From positions 1 to 64,000 of the forward strand of contig JAZUIK010000116.1 of the NCBI GenBank assembly GCA_045642205.1: a stretch of DNA of 64,000 bases, read 5' to 3'. Source of the DNA: RUG760 sp045642205 (GTDB lineage Bacteria > Bacillota > Clostridia > Lachnospirales > Bianqueaceae). The notes below the pieces were generated by a model. It did not search any database and had not been told where the DNA came from. It saw nothing but the letters and a program-made list of their open reading frames with translations. The translations under genes and the position numbers were made by a program. Shown here in pieces: positions 8,149 to 16,509 of this stretch (its first letter is position 1; each line of letters starts with the position of its first letter).

Positions 8149-9525
8149 ATGACACAAACAGCAAAAAATACGATCAACCCTATTACCGAGGGTAATCTGA
8201 TCAGAGAGATCCTCCGGTTCTCTCTGCCGATCTTTATCGGAACGATCCTGCAGACTCTTTACAGTACCGTCGATGTCATCGTTCTGGGACAATTCGTCGG
8301 CAAGGAAGCCTACGCAGCTGTTGGAGGTTCCACCACCAGTATCGTCAGTCTGATCACCGGTTTCTTTATCGGTGTCTCCTCCGGTGCCACCGTTCTGATC
8401 GCTCAGAAATATGGCGCCAAGGATGAACAGGGAACCAAGGATGCCATCCACACTGCTGCAGCCTTTGCCATCTGGGTCAGTGTAGCCATCACCATCATCG
8501 GTCTGATCCTGGCTCGTCAATCCCTGATCTGGATGAATACGCCGGAAGATATCATGCCTCACGCCATTGTCTATCTGAGGATCTACTTCTGCGGTACCAT
8601 CTTCTCTCTGGTCTACAATATCGGTTCTTCCATTTTAAGAGCTCTCGGCGATTCCAAGCGTCCTTTGTACATTCTGATGGCCTGCAGCTTTTCCAACATC
8701 CTGCTGGACCTTCTGTTTGTTGCCGTACTACATCTGGAGACCGCCGGTGTCGCTCTGGCAACCATTTTAGCTCAGGCAATCAGCGCCTGCCTGGTCGTTC
8801 GTATCCTGTTGAAGGGACAGGGTATCGCTAAACTCCAACCGAAAAAGATCCGTTTCCATGGGTATGTTCTGAAGCCCATGCTGCGCATCGGTATCCCTGC
8901 CGGACTTCAGTCCAGTATGTTCTCCGTTGCCAATCTGATCTGCCAGTACACCGTTAACGGTTTTGGTACCGATGTCGTTGCTGCCTTTACCGTTTATCGC
9001 CGTGTAGACTCCCTCCACTGGATGATCCTGAATGCCTTCGGTATCTCCGCCAGCACCTTCGTTGGACAGAACCTCGGTGCCGGAAAGAGAGATCGTGCTT
9101 TTAAAGCTGTCCATGTGTCATTGCTCTTAGCTCTTACCGGTGTCGTTCTATTTGCCGGAGTGGCCCTTTCCTTCCGTCCTCAGGTTGCCCGGATCTTTAC
9201 TTCCGATCCCGTTGTTATTACCATAGCTTCGGATATGATGATCCATGCCCTGCCCTTCTATGTCTTCTATGTTCTGATCGAAGTCTTATCCGGTTCCATC
9301 CGCGGTGCGGGAGACTCCTTTGCTCCCATGCTGATCACGACCATCGGCATCTGCGTGGTCCGAGTCCTCTGGCTCATGATCGCAGTTCCTATCACCGGTT
9401 CCTACAACACCATCGTCGAATGTTATCCGGTCACCTGGGTGATCACCGGCATCACCTATGTCATCTACTACAAGTCAAAACGTTGGCTGAAATATTTCCC
9501 TGAGAAACAAAAGTCAGCGTCTTAA
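8149..9525 (+). CDS. MATE family efflux transporter (copy 2)
   Basis: A 458-residue paralogue of the transporter at 3184, with the same blocks (NPITEGNLIREILRFSLPIFIGT, LYSTVDVIVLGQFVGKEAYAAVGG, SIRGAGDS). Twelve transmembrane helices are expected. It has its own promoter, unlike copy 1, which is coupled to pepT. The ribosome site before ATG 8149 is weak, but the N-terminus aligns with copy 1. Differences concentrate in the helix 7-10 region, where copy 1 has VVAAYTAYNKVDIMLW and copy 2 VVAAFTVYRRVDSLHW, so substrate range may differ. Substrate unknown. Confidence 0.9.
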   Translation: MTQTAKNTINPITEGNLIREILRFSLPIFIGTILQTLYSTVDVIVLGQFVGKEAYAAVGGSTTSIVSLITGFFIGVSSGATVLIAQKYGAKDEQGTKDAIHTAAAFAIWVSVAITIIGLILARQSLIWMNTPEDIMPHAIVYLRIYFCGTIFSLVYNIGSSILRALGDSKRPLYILMACSFSNILLDLLFVAVLHLETAGVALATILAQAISACLVVRILLKGQGIAKLQPKKIRFHGYVLKPMLRIGIPAGLQSSMFSVANLICQYTVNGFGTDVVAAFTVYRRVDSLHWMILNAFGISASTFVGQNLGAGKRDRAFKAVHVSLLLALTGVVLFAGVALSFRPQVARIFTSDPVVITIASDMMIHALPFYVFYVLIEVLSGSIRGAGDSFAPMLITTIGICVVRVLWLMIAVPITGSYNTIVECYPVTWVITGITYVIYYKSKRWLKYFPEKQKSAS

Positions 9526-9585
9526 ACAATAAGAGCGAAATCTGAATCGGTACTTCGTAATGTTTCAGATTTCGCTCTTATTGTT
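9525..9585 (+). terminator. Long perfect hairpin after MATE copy 2
   Basis: A 22-bp perfect stem (9525-9546 with 9564-9585) that begins inside the stop codon and has a 17-base loop. There is no long T-run after it, so it acts as a terminator or 3' end stabiliser. Confidence 0.65.
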
Positions 9586-9613
9586 CACAGGAAGCTTATG
9601 TTTCAAAGAACAG

Positions 9614-9660
9614 AAAAAGCTCACACTGAAATGAATGTATCATCTCAATGTGAGCTTTTT
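9614..9660. terminator. Terminator of the rpsF-ssb-rpsR operon
   Basis: AAAAAGCTCACACTGA pairs with TCAATGTGAGCTTTTT (one mismatch). On the minus strand it ends in a T-run just past the rpsR stop. Confidence 0.8.
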
Positions 9661-9690
9661 ATTGTGATCAGATTTGATCAGGCTGACAAA

Positions 9691-9948
9691 TTAGTCATCG
9701 ATATAGGGCAGCAGAGCCATCTGACGTGCACGCTTGATAGCGGTGGTGATGTCATGCTGATGCTGGGTGCAGGTACCGGTGATGCGGCGAGGAAGAATCT
9801 TGCCACTCTCGGAAACGTACTTGCGAAGCTTAGCTACGTCCTTGTAATCGATCTTTTCTGCAGTATTTGCGCAGAAGATACATACCTTCTTCTTGCGTCT
9901 CATAAGCGGGCGCTTTCTCTGCGGAGCCGCGCTGGTGTTCTCAGACAT
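9691..9948 (-). CDS. rpsR: 30S ribosomal protein S18
   Basis: An 85-residue S18 with the family core FCANTAEKIDYKDVAKLRKYVSESGKILPRRITGTCTQHQ. S18 binds 16S rRNA with S6 on the 30S platform. The N-terminus keeps a Cys pair region (KKVCIFC). It is last in the classic Firmicutes operon rpsF-ssb-rpsR. Confidence 0.98.
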   Translation of the reverse strand: MSENTSAAPQRKRPLMRRKKKVCIFCANTAEKIDYKDVAKLRKYVSESGKILPRRITGTCTQHQHDITTAIKRARQMALLPYIDD

Positions 9949-9970
9949 TACGGAATCCTCCTTTTACAAA

Positions 9971-10456
9971 TTAGAAGGGCAGGTCGTCATCTCCTTCGAT
10001 ATCGCTATCGATGGGAGTGAATCCATCCGATGCATTGTTCTGGCTTCCACGGTTGCTGTTATAGGAGCCTCTGTTTCCGTTGTATCCGTTGTCAGCAGGT
10101 GCAAAGTCATTACCCTGACTGCGTCCTTCGGAATTGCTTCTGCTCTCGGCAAAATGCTGTTCGGTAACGATAACATCGGTGGTATAACGCTTGTTACCGT
10201 CCTTATCGGTGTAGCTTCCGGTGCGGAGCTCACCAACGACGGCGACCATCATACCCTTTTTGAAATACTTGTTGGCAAACTCACCACGGTTGCCGAAGGC
10301 AACGATATTAATGAAATCTGCATCCGGTTCGCCATCTCTCTTGAAAGAGCGATTGACTGCAATGGAATAGCGGCAAACTGCCGTTCCATTAGCACCCTGG
10401 GAATAACGGATCTCAGGATCTCTGGTAAGTCTACCCATCAGAATAACTTTGTTCAT
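9971..10456 (-). CDS. ssb: Single-stranded DNA-binding protein
   Basis: A 161-residue replicative SSB. The OB-fold starts MNKVILMGRLTRDPEIRYS and continues AVCRYSIAVNRSFKRDG and FGNRGEFANKYFKKGMMVAVVGELRTGSY. Then comes a Gly/Asn/Ser-rich disordered linker and the acidic tip ending DDLPF that recruits partner proteins. It sits between rpsF and rpsR, as in Bacillus. Confidence 0.98.
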   Translation of the reverse strand: MNKVILMGRLTRDPEIRYSQGANGTAVCRYSIAVNRSFKRDGEPDADFINIVAFGNRGEFANKYFKKGMMVAVVGELRTGSYTDKDGNKRYTTDVIVTEQHFAESRSNSEGRSQGNDFAPADNGYNGNRGSYNSNRGSQNNASDGFTPIDSDIEGDDDLPF

Positions 10457-10485
10457 ACAACAAAACCCCTTTCGGTCTGTGGTAA

Positions 10486-10773
10486 TTAGCCCTCGCGAAC
10501 GATCAGGTAACGAACCACGGTTTCGTTTCTCAGACGGAGCTCAGACTCAAGCTCAACAGCCATGGAAGGCTCTGCATCTACCTTAATGAAGTAGTAGTAG
10601 CCTTCGTTCTGGTGAAGAATCTCGTAAGCCAGCTTGCGCTTGCCCCACTCATCTACATCCGTAACGACACCCTGATACTTAGCAATGTAGCCCTTAACGG
10701 TCTCCAGCTCGCTGGTACGCTGCTCATCAGTCATAGCAGCAGACAGAACTACGGCAACTTCGTATTTGTTCAT
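10486..10773 (-). CDS. rpsF: 30S ribosomal protein S6
   Basis: A 95-residue S6, with start MNKYEVAVVLSAAMTDEQ and block EWGKRKLAYEILHQNEGYYYFIKVDAEPSMAVELE. The ATG at 10773 is chosen over an upstream in-frame start because AAGGAGG lies directly before it and the shorter protein has the family length. It is first in the operon with ssb and rpsR. Confidence 0.97.
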   Translation of the reverse strand: MNKYEVAVVLSAAMTDEQRTSELETVKGYIAKYQGVVTDVDEWGKRKLAYEILHQNEGYYYFIKVDAEPSMAVELESELRLRNETVVRYLIVREG

Positions 10774-10807
10774 CGTGTTTATACCTCCTTTTGGTCTAGT
10801 GGCCCTC

Positions 10808-10840
10808 CTCTCGGCCCGCAGCAACTCAGGCACCGGAGAG
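10808..10840 (-). promoter_or_regulatory. rpsF leader: Candidate S6:S18-binding leader hairpin
   Basis: In the rpsF 5' leader, CTCTC pairs with GAGAG, enclosing a GC-rich hairpin with a CCG next to the stem. S6:S18 leader motifs described in many bacteria use a CCG bulge beside a hairpin. The position (between promoter and ribosome site) fits. The exact fold was not computed. Confidence 0.4.
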
Positions 10841-10868
10841 CAAGGATCAAAATCGAATCCAAGAGGGT

Positions 10869-10897
10869 ATTATACCAGTTTCAGACCTTGGCTGCAA
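10869..10897 (-). promoter_or_regulatory. Promoter of rpsF-ssb-rpsR
   Basis: Minus strand TTGCAG (10892-10897), 17 bp spacer, TATAAT (10869-10874), about 95 bp upstream of the rpsF start. Confidence 0.8.
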
Positions 10898-11015
10898 GTA
10901 GATTTTTCGCTTTCGGCAAAGGATTTTTGCTTTTGCGAATTGACAGCCCTATACATATATAATCGTATTTTTTAAGTGAAATGGTCCACTTTTTTCATCT
11001 TTTTTGAAACTTTTT

Positions 11016-12980
11016 TCAGAAAGAGCCCTGGAAATGTCCTCTCAGCATGCGGACCATGTTCTCTCCGTCCATAACTTCCTGTACATCCAGCTCGATCTGA
11101 TTCAGGTAATGGGCAGTTTCATCGATCCTCTGTTTCAGAAGTTCCTCATCCTTTAAGTCCGCAGCCTCCAGAGTCTTCGCCAGAAGTTTGGCATAGGTTC
11201 CATGGATCAGGAGCTGACGATAATCGTATTCTCTCTGTCCACCTTCCCTGACTTTTGCTTCGATCCAGGGCAGCATACTGTCTACCAGGGCTTCCACCTT
11301 GGCTGCGTCTTTTACATAGTTCAGTCCATAAGGTCTGGTGGAAGCACCCTCCTTATCCTTTGTCTCAGGCTTGACGCGTCCATAATATCTGTATGTGGTA
11401 AACAGATCGGACAGACCTCCAAGATATTCCCTGATCTTATCTCCATCTTCGCCATAACATTCCGTATAGTAGGCTTTCTCCATTTCTTCGAAGGAAGGTT
11501 CAGGATTCCACAGACTGTCGGAAAGAGCACGGATACCGATACCGGTGGGGAAGAAGCATCGCTGTACCTGGCAGCTGACATTGCCATCCAGGCCCATGTT
11601 CTTAAGGTAAGCCATATCCTTATAGATATTCTCTGCTACAGCTCTCATGCCGGGATCGGCACAGTATGCCCACTGCAGGTGATAATCAAAGATAAAGCTG
11701 TCGCCACGGAACTGTTCCTGCCATCTGGTAAGTCTTGCCAGGTTCTGAGACAGGTTCTTGGGCATATCCAGATGATTACGGTTATACTCCGGCAATTCTC
11801 CTTTGTAAGGCTCACTGTCTGAATAGTTGACTCCGTAGTATCGGGTGATCGGGGCAAACATCAGAATGAAACGATCGGGATTATTCAGTTTCTCCTCCAT
11901 AGGCTCCCAGAGAAGATCTACATAGATCAGGAAAACGATCTTCACTTTGGTATTTCCGGACTCCGTCAGTTTCTGATCCACCTCGTTGAGCATCTGGACG
12001 TACCAGTCAGAAGGTCTCTTTTTACGGCAGTTCTCACACTCACAGTGATTGTTGCTTCCATCTGCCAGCCAGAAATGGATCACATCGATCTGAGGATTCT
12101 CTTTGCTGTACTCACTGATGGCTGTAGCGATCTTTCCTCGGACCTCCGGATTGGAATAGCAGAGGTTGGTATTCAAAGGCACATTGCCCCAGAGTTCTCT
12201 CTTGCCGTTGACCTCAGCGAAATATTTCTTTGTCTCCTCACTCAGATCATACACACGAGTATTGTCCCAGGTAGTTCCTTCTACGCCGAAGGGTTCGCAG
12301 GTCCATCCGTGACCGGTCTTGTGATAGATAATGCCTCTACGCTGGATCTCTTCCTCCAAAGAGGCTACAAAACCCTCCACATCCTCTCTGGTAACAGATT
12401 CTTTTGCAAGAAGCGGGTTGTTATCATGGAAATACCAGCGCTCAAAGAAGGTTCCGGGAACCCAGAACTGGATAAAATACTCGTTCATTCCTGCTTTGGG
12501 CAGGAAATCGATCATATTTAAGATATTCTGATAAGTATCAGCGCCTTCAATGGTCACACCACGATGACGGTAGGCTGCCTTTTCAAACACATAGATCTTA
12601 TATTCCTTTTTCAGGACATCCGGGATCCTCTCTCCGCCGGTACCGGGTCGTGTAAAGGCATATCCCATCTCTCTTAAATAGCGATATACACCCAGAAGGA
12701 CACTGCGCTCATTGGTTCCCTTGATCACACCGTGATCGTTCTCTACATCGATCTCATACCCGTCATCCATGACAGGATCCTTGATGCCAAGACGTTCCGG
12801 CAGCTTAGGACAGACCTTCAGTGTCAGAGTCTCCTCATCTCCCTTGAATTCCTTGCGGATAACCTCGTCAATGATCAGTTGTTTATCTGCCATCAGAAGA
12901 TACTTCTTCAATTCCTTGGCAGCAAAATCGATAATGGGACTGTTTCCCACTCTTACCAAACGGATTCTGCGATATTCCAT
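11016..12980 (-). CDS. DUF4838-type glycoside-hydrolase-like protein
   Basis: A 654-residue cytoplasmic-looking protein without signal peptide. The N-terminal part (LVRVGNSPIIDFAAKELKKYLLMAD, then SVLLGVYRYLREMGYAFTRPG) matches the alpha-glucuronidase/GH20 N-terminal-like module found in DUF4838 proteins. The middle is a TIM-barrel-like region with GVTIEGADTYQNILNMIDFLPKAGMNEY and HFWLADGSNNHCECENCRKKRPSDWYVQMLN, including a CECENC cysteine cluster frequent in this family. The activity is not established; carbohydrate hydrolysis is inferred. It lies downstream of the redox/C-glycoside operon but has its own promoter, behind that operon's terminator. Confidence 0.8.
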   Translation of the reverse strand: MEYRRIRLVRVGNSPIIDFAAKELKKYLLMADKQLIIDEVIRKEFKGDEETLTLKVCPKLPERLGIKDPVMDDGYEIDVENDHGVIKGTNERSVLLGVYRYLREMGYAFTRPGTGGERIPDVLKKEYKIYVFEKAAYRHRGVTIEGADTYQNILNMIDFLPKAGMNEYFIQFWVPGTFFERWYFHDNNPLLAKESVTREDVEGFVASLEEEIQRRGIIYHKTGHGWTCEPFGVEGTTWDNTRVYDLSEETKKYFAEVNGKRELWGNVPLNTNLCYSNPEVRGKIATAISEYSKENPQIDVIHFWLADGSNNHCECENCRKKRPSDWYVQMLNEVDQKLTESGNTKVKIVFLIYVDLLWEPMEEKLNNPDRFILMFAPITRYYGVNYSDSEPYKGELPEYNRNHLDMPKNLSQNLARLTRWQEQFRGDSFIFDYHLQWAYCADPGMRAVAENIYKDMAYLKNMGLDGNVSCQVQRCFFPTGIGIRALSDSLWNPEPSFEEMEKAYYTECYGEDGDKIREYLGGLSDLFTTYRYYGRVKPETKDKEGASTRPYGLNYVKDAAKVEALVDSMLPWIEAKVREGGQREYDYRQLLIHGTYAKLLAKTLEAADLKDEELLKQRIDETAHYLNQIELDVQEVMDGENMVRMLRGHFQGSF

Positions 12981-13018
12981 CTTGTTTTCCTCCTTTGAAG
13001 ATCCTTCAGGATGCCTTC

Positions 13019-13047
13019 ATTGTAGACCATTCTTCTTCAACTTCCAA
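13019..13047 (-). promoter_or_regulatory. Promoter of the DUF4838 gene
   Basis: Minus strand TTGGAA (13042-13047), 17 bp spacer, TACAAT (13019-13024); AGGAGG follows before the ATG at 12980. Confidence 0.6.
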
Positions 13048-13120
13048 TAGATTCTTCTGTTCTACTCAGAATCTTGCTCATATTTTCTTCAAGAGGCCAG
13101 ATTATTTTCGCTTATACAAC

Positions 13121-13180
13121 AAAACCACCGGAGATCCTTTGGCAACATGATCCGTTGTCAAAGGATACTCCGGCGGTTTT
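13121..13180 (-). terminator. Terminator of the C-glycoside/redox operon
   Basis: Arms AAAACCGCCGGAG...CCTTTGACAACGG and TTGCCAAAGGATCTCCGG...TTTT on the minus strand, with a small bulge, about 20 bp past the stop at 13199. Confidence 0.8.
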
Positions 13181-13198
13181 GCTTATTTTATTGATCGA

Positions 13199-14338
13199 TT
13201 ATCTGAATCTTCCGACTCTCATCATCTTCTTAGGCAGCTTCGGTACTGCGCCGGTGGTCAGATAGATGACCTTCTCGGGGCAAGCTTCGATACACTTACC
13301 GCACTTGGTGCAGTTGTTGTCGAAGACGATGTGGATATAGCCCTCTGCACCGTCGATGGTGTTCTCAGGACATACGGTTGCGCAGGTATTACATCCGACG
13401 CATCCGGTGGGATCCACATAGACCTTCTGGAATGCCTTACAGACGTTAGCAGCACATTTCTTTTTCTTGATATGCTCTTCGACTTCTCCTTTGAAGACGT
13501 TGATGGCACTCAAGGGAAGCAGTGCAGACTGCTGACCCATGGAGCAGGGAGTGGAATAGACCATAGCCTCACCGATCTCCTTGGTCATGTCGATCTCGTC
13601 CAGACGGCCTCTGCCCATGGTGATGTCCTTCATCATAGCTTCCAGCTGAAGGAGACCTTCACGGCAGAATACGCACTTTCCGCAGCTCTGTTTACGATCA
13701 GCAAGAAGCTGTTTCTGTACGGTATCAACGACACAATCCTTGGTGGTGATCACATTCAGGACGCCATTGGTAATACCGGCTTCACCGACAGTCAGTTCCA
13801 GAGCATCGGTTCCGCGAAGGACATAACCGGTCTGGACACCCTTGACGTCCTCACCGACAAGTTCCTTGATCTTCAGATCGTTTCTGACCAGCTGCAGGTC
13901 ACCGCCGTTGACGGAAACATAGATACCTTCGATCTTCTTTCCATCCATAGCATCTGCGATCTCGGCCATGGTGACGATATGGGATACGAACTTGTTAGCA
14001 TCAGCACGGACATTGACGATACCGACGATGATCTCAACACCAGCCTTCTCGGCAGCTCCCTTCAGAGCTTCTGCCTTGTCAGCAGCGTACTCGGGAAGAT
14101 GCAGTTCCATACAGGTGGTTCCGAGAGCCTCAGCAAGGATCTGCATTCCACGGAAGATCTTCTGGGGCTCTCTATCCAGGAGCTGGAGGAGAGTTCCCTG
14201 GATATCAGCATTGTTCAGTGCTGCCACCACGGCTTCCGTTCCGGAAGCCTCTATTTTCTCAGCGAGACATACGGGATAAACGCCATATTCTACAAGGCCA
14301 AGGGACTTGACCTTCTGAATCAATTCAGTCTTAGTCAT
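13199..14338 (-). CDS. NuoF-like FeS protein with C-terminal 2[4Fe-4S] ferredoxin domain
   Basis: A 379-residue soluble electron-transfer subunit. The central part SCGKCVFCREGLLQLEAMMKDI with a later CSMGQ is the [4Fe-4S] domain of NuoF/HydB. The C-terminus carries two ferredoxin motifs, CVGCNTCATVCPENT and CTKCGKCIEACPEKVI. The FMN- and NADH-binding signature of complete NuoF (GRGGAGF and NADEGDPGAF) is absent, so it cannot take hydride from NADH in the usual way. It probably relays electrons. The ATG at 14338 overlaps the stop of the upstream gene by one base, implying coupled synthesis with the NuoG/GltD-like partner. Confidence 0.85.
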   Translation of the reverse strand: MTKTELIQKVKSLGLVEYGVYPVCLAEKIEASGTEAVVAALNNADIQGTLLQLLDREPQKIFRGMQILAEALGTTCMELHLPEYAADKAEALKGAAEKAGVEIIVGIVNVRADANKFVSHIVTMAEIADAMDGKKIEGIYVSVNGGDLQLVRNDLKIKELVGEDVKGVQTGYVLRGTDALELTVGEAGITNGVLNVITTKDCVVDTVQKQLLADRKQSCGKCVFCREGLLQLEAMMKDITMGRGRLDEIDMTKEIGEAMVYSTPCSMGQQSALLPLSAINVFKGEVEEHIKKKKCAANVCKAFQKVYVDPTGCVGCNTCATVCPENTIDGAEGYIHIVFDNNCTKCGKCIEACPEKVIYLTTGAVPKLPKKMMRVGRFR

Positions 14339-16509
14339 TAGATCTCGCCTCCTTCGGTTGTACCCTCGGTACTGTCTACATATTCACCCCAGAGATGAGG
14401 CTTGGAGATCTGCAGTCTCAGATCGCACTGCAGACAACGGCTTGCTTCACACTGGATGTCTTCATCACAGATTCCATGATCAAAGATCTCGAAGTTATCC
14501 TGTCTCATGGCAGCGGGATCGATCTTGGGCTGCTTGCGGCTCAGTTTGCTGAAGCCGGGGCAGGTACCGATATAGGGATCTGCCTTCTCTACAGGAGCCA
14601 GGACCTCGGTAATGTCTCCATCACCGCCCAGATACTTATCGATCTGGCTGGCAGCCTCACGACCGGACTGGATCGCCTGGATAACAGACTTGGTTCCGTA
14701 GATACAGTCACCGGCTGCAAAGATACCCTCCACGTTGGTGGACTTATCGGTATCCATATTCGCTACGGTAATGGAATTGCCACGGCCAAGGCTCAGACCT
14801 GCCTCTGCAGTAATGTCAGGACGCTGGCCGGTCGCAAAGATGACCGTATCTGCATCGATATGATGCTCAGAGCCTGCTTCCTTCTTGATGATGGCACGAC
14901 GGTTCTCATCAAAACTGAAGCTCTCTACATTCATGAAATCAACACCGGTAACATGATCCGTACCGGTAATGCGCTCGAAGGTCTGGGCAGGATGTACGTG
15001 GATACCTTCCTCGATAGCCTGCTCGATCTCTTCGTCGCTGGCAGTCATAACATCTCTTGCTTCCAGACATGCCAGATGGATCTCTTCTGCACCAAGACGC
15101 TTTGCGGTTCTTGCACAGTCAAAAGCTACGTTTCCGCCGCCCAGAACAATGATCTTCTTGCCCAGGCCGGTCTCTTCACCCATGGTTGCCTGACGCAGGA
15201 ACTTGATGTTGGCAAGGACACCGGGAAGGGTGCTGCCTTCCATGGGAAGGATCACACCATTGTGTCCGCCGATAGCCATCAGGACTGCATCATATTCCTT
15301 CAGGAGTTCAACAGGCTTTTCGACCTTAACACCGCACTCGATGACAACGCCCTGATCCTTGATGACCTGAGCTTCGTTCTGAACGACTTCACGAGGCAGA
15401 CGATAGGAAGGAATGCCATAGCTCATCATACCGCCGACGGTAGGAAGTGCTTCCTTAACGGTTACGGCATGTCCCTGCTTGCGCAGATAGTAAGCAGCGG
15501 TCAGACCTGCAGGACCACCACCAACGATACAGACCTTCTTGCCGGTATCGGGAAGCTGCTTACCCTTACCCTTCCAGTAGGATCCTGTGTCATGCTGAGC
15601 AGCATAACGCTTGATCTCACGGATGCTCATTGCTTCAGAAAGGACATTTCTCTTACAAGCCATCTCACAGTTTGCTACACAGATCAGACCCAGGGTCTCC
15701 GGGAAGGGAGATCTCTCACGGATGACAGCAGCTGCTGCATCGTAGTTACCTTCCTTGACGTAACGGATATATCTGGGAATATCGGTATGAGCGGGACAGG
15801 TATTCTGGCAGGGAACAACCTTGTTCTCTTTCAGCCAGTTCTCAGTGCCTTCCATCCACTTATCACGGATGGTACCGGTGGGACATACCTCTGCACAGGC
15901 AGTACAGAAGCGGCAGTCCGCATCCTGCAGAAGCTTACCCTGCAATGCACCGACGTAGGTTTCCAGATCCTTCTTCTGATACTGAAGGACCTTGACTCCA
16001 CGAAGCTCGTTACAAGCTCTGACGCAGCGTCCGCAGAGGACACAGCGATTCATATCGTGGATCAGAAGAGGCATGGTCTCTACCGGCTTGAAGCCCTTCT
16101 GACGCATCTTCATACGACCGGTCTTGGGTCCGATATACTGGATCAGGGTCTGCAGCTCACAGTTACCGTACTTGGGACAGGTGGAACAATCCTCAGGATG
16201 TCCGGTCAAAAGCAGCTCCAGAGCCAGCATACGAAGACGATTGATCTCTTCAGAATCGGTCTTGATCACAAGACCTTCCTTTGCCTTTAATGTACAGGAG
16301 GTGGTCACGCCCTTTTCGCCTTCGACCTCAACAATACACATACGGCAGGAACCTAAGGGATTCAGGTCCTTATGATGGCAAAGATGGGGAATATAGATAC
16401 CGTTTTCCAGCGCAGCGTCCAGGACATTCGTTCCCTCTGCTACTTCCAGTACGGTACCGTTGATCGTAATATGTACCATATTCACTGTCGTTTTCTCCTT
16501 TTCTGCCAT
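14338..16509 (-). CDS. NuoG-like / GltD-like fusion: FeS and FAD NAD(P)H oxidoreductase
   Basis: A 723-residue fusion. Residues 1-about 225 are NuoG-like: a [2Fe-2S] site (Cys44, 55, 58, 72), the HPEDCSTCPKYGNC segment, then ferredoxin motifs CVLCGRCVRACN and CRFCTACAEVCPTG. The rest is like the glutamate synthase small subunit: CQNTCPAHTDIPRYI, FAD-binding VCIVGGGPAGLTAAYYLRKQG, and NAD(P)-binding VLGGGNVAFDCARTAKRLGA. Such GltD-type modules oxidise NADPH or NADH and feed FeS clusters, as in NfnB and HydABC-linked systems. It is flanked by a NuoF-like FeS protein and a fumarate-reductase-like flavoprotein with one-base overlaps on both sides, so the three likely form one complex. Confidence 0.9.
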   Translation of the reverse strand: MAEKEKTTVNMVHITINGTVLEVAEGTNVLDAALENGIYIPHLCHHKDLNPLGSCRMCIVEVEGEKGVTTSCTLKAKEGLVIKTDSEEINRLRMLALELLLTGHPEDCSTCPKYGNCELQTLIQYIGPKTGRMKMRQKGFKPVETMPLLIHDMNRCVLCGRCVRACNELRGVKVLQYQKKDLETYVGALQGKLLQDADCRFCTACAEVCPTGTIRDKWMEGTENWLKENKVVPCQNTCPAHTDIPRYIRYVKEGNYDAAAAVIRERSPFPETLGLICVANCEMACKRNVLSEAMSIREIKRYAAQHDTGSYWKGKGKQLPDTGKKVCIVGGGPAGLTAAYYLRKQGHAVTVKEALPTVGGMMSYGIPSYRLPREVVQNEAQVIKDQGVVIECGVKVEKPVELLKEYDAVLMAIGGHNGVILPMEGSTLPGVLANIKFLRQATMGEETGLGKKIIVLGGGNVAFDCARTAKRLGAEEIHLACLEARDVMTASDEEIEQAIEEGIHVHPAQTFERITGTDHVTGVDFMNVESFSFDENRRAIIKKEAGSEHHIDADTVIFATGQRPDITAEAGLSLGRGNSITVANMDTDKSTNVEGIFAAGDCIYGTKSVIQAIQSGREAASQIDKYLGGDGDITEVLAPVEKADPYIGTCPGFSKLSRKQPKIDPAAMRQDNFEIFDHGICDEDIQCEASRCLQCDLRLQISKPHLWGEYVDSTEGTTEGGEI

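Noticed and set aside
14395..16290. A 631-codon open frame on the plus strand
   Set aside because: It is antisense to the NuoG/GltD fusion, has no ribosome site and no recognisable domain; long antisense frames are common opposite high-GC-third-position genes.
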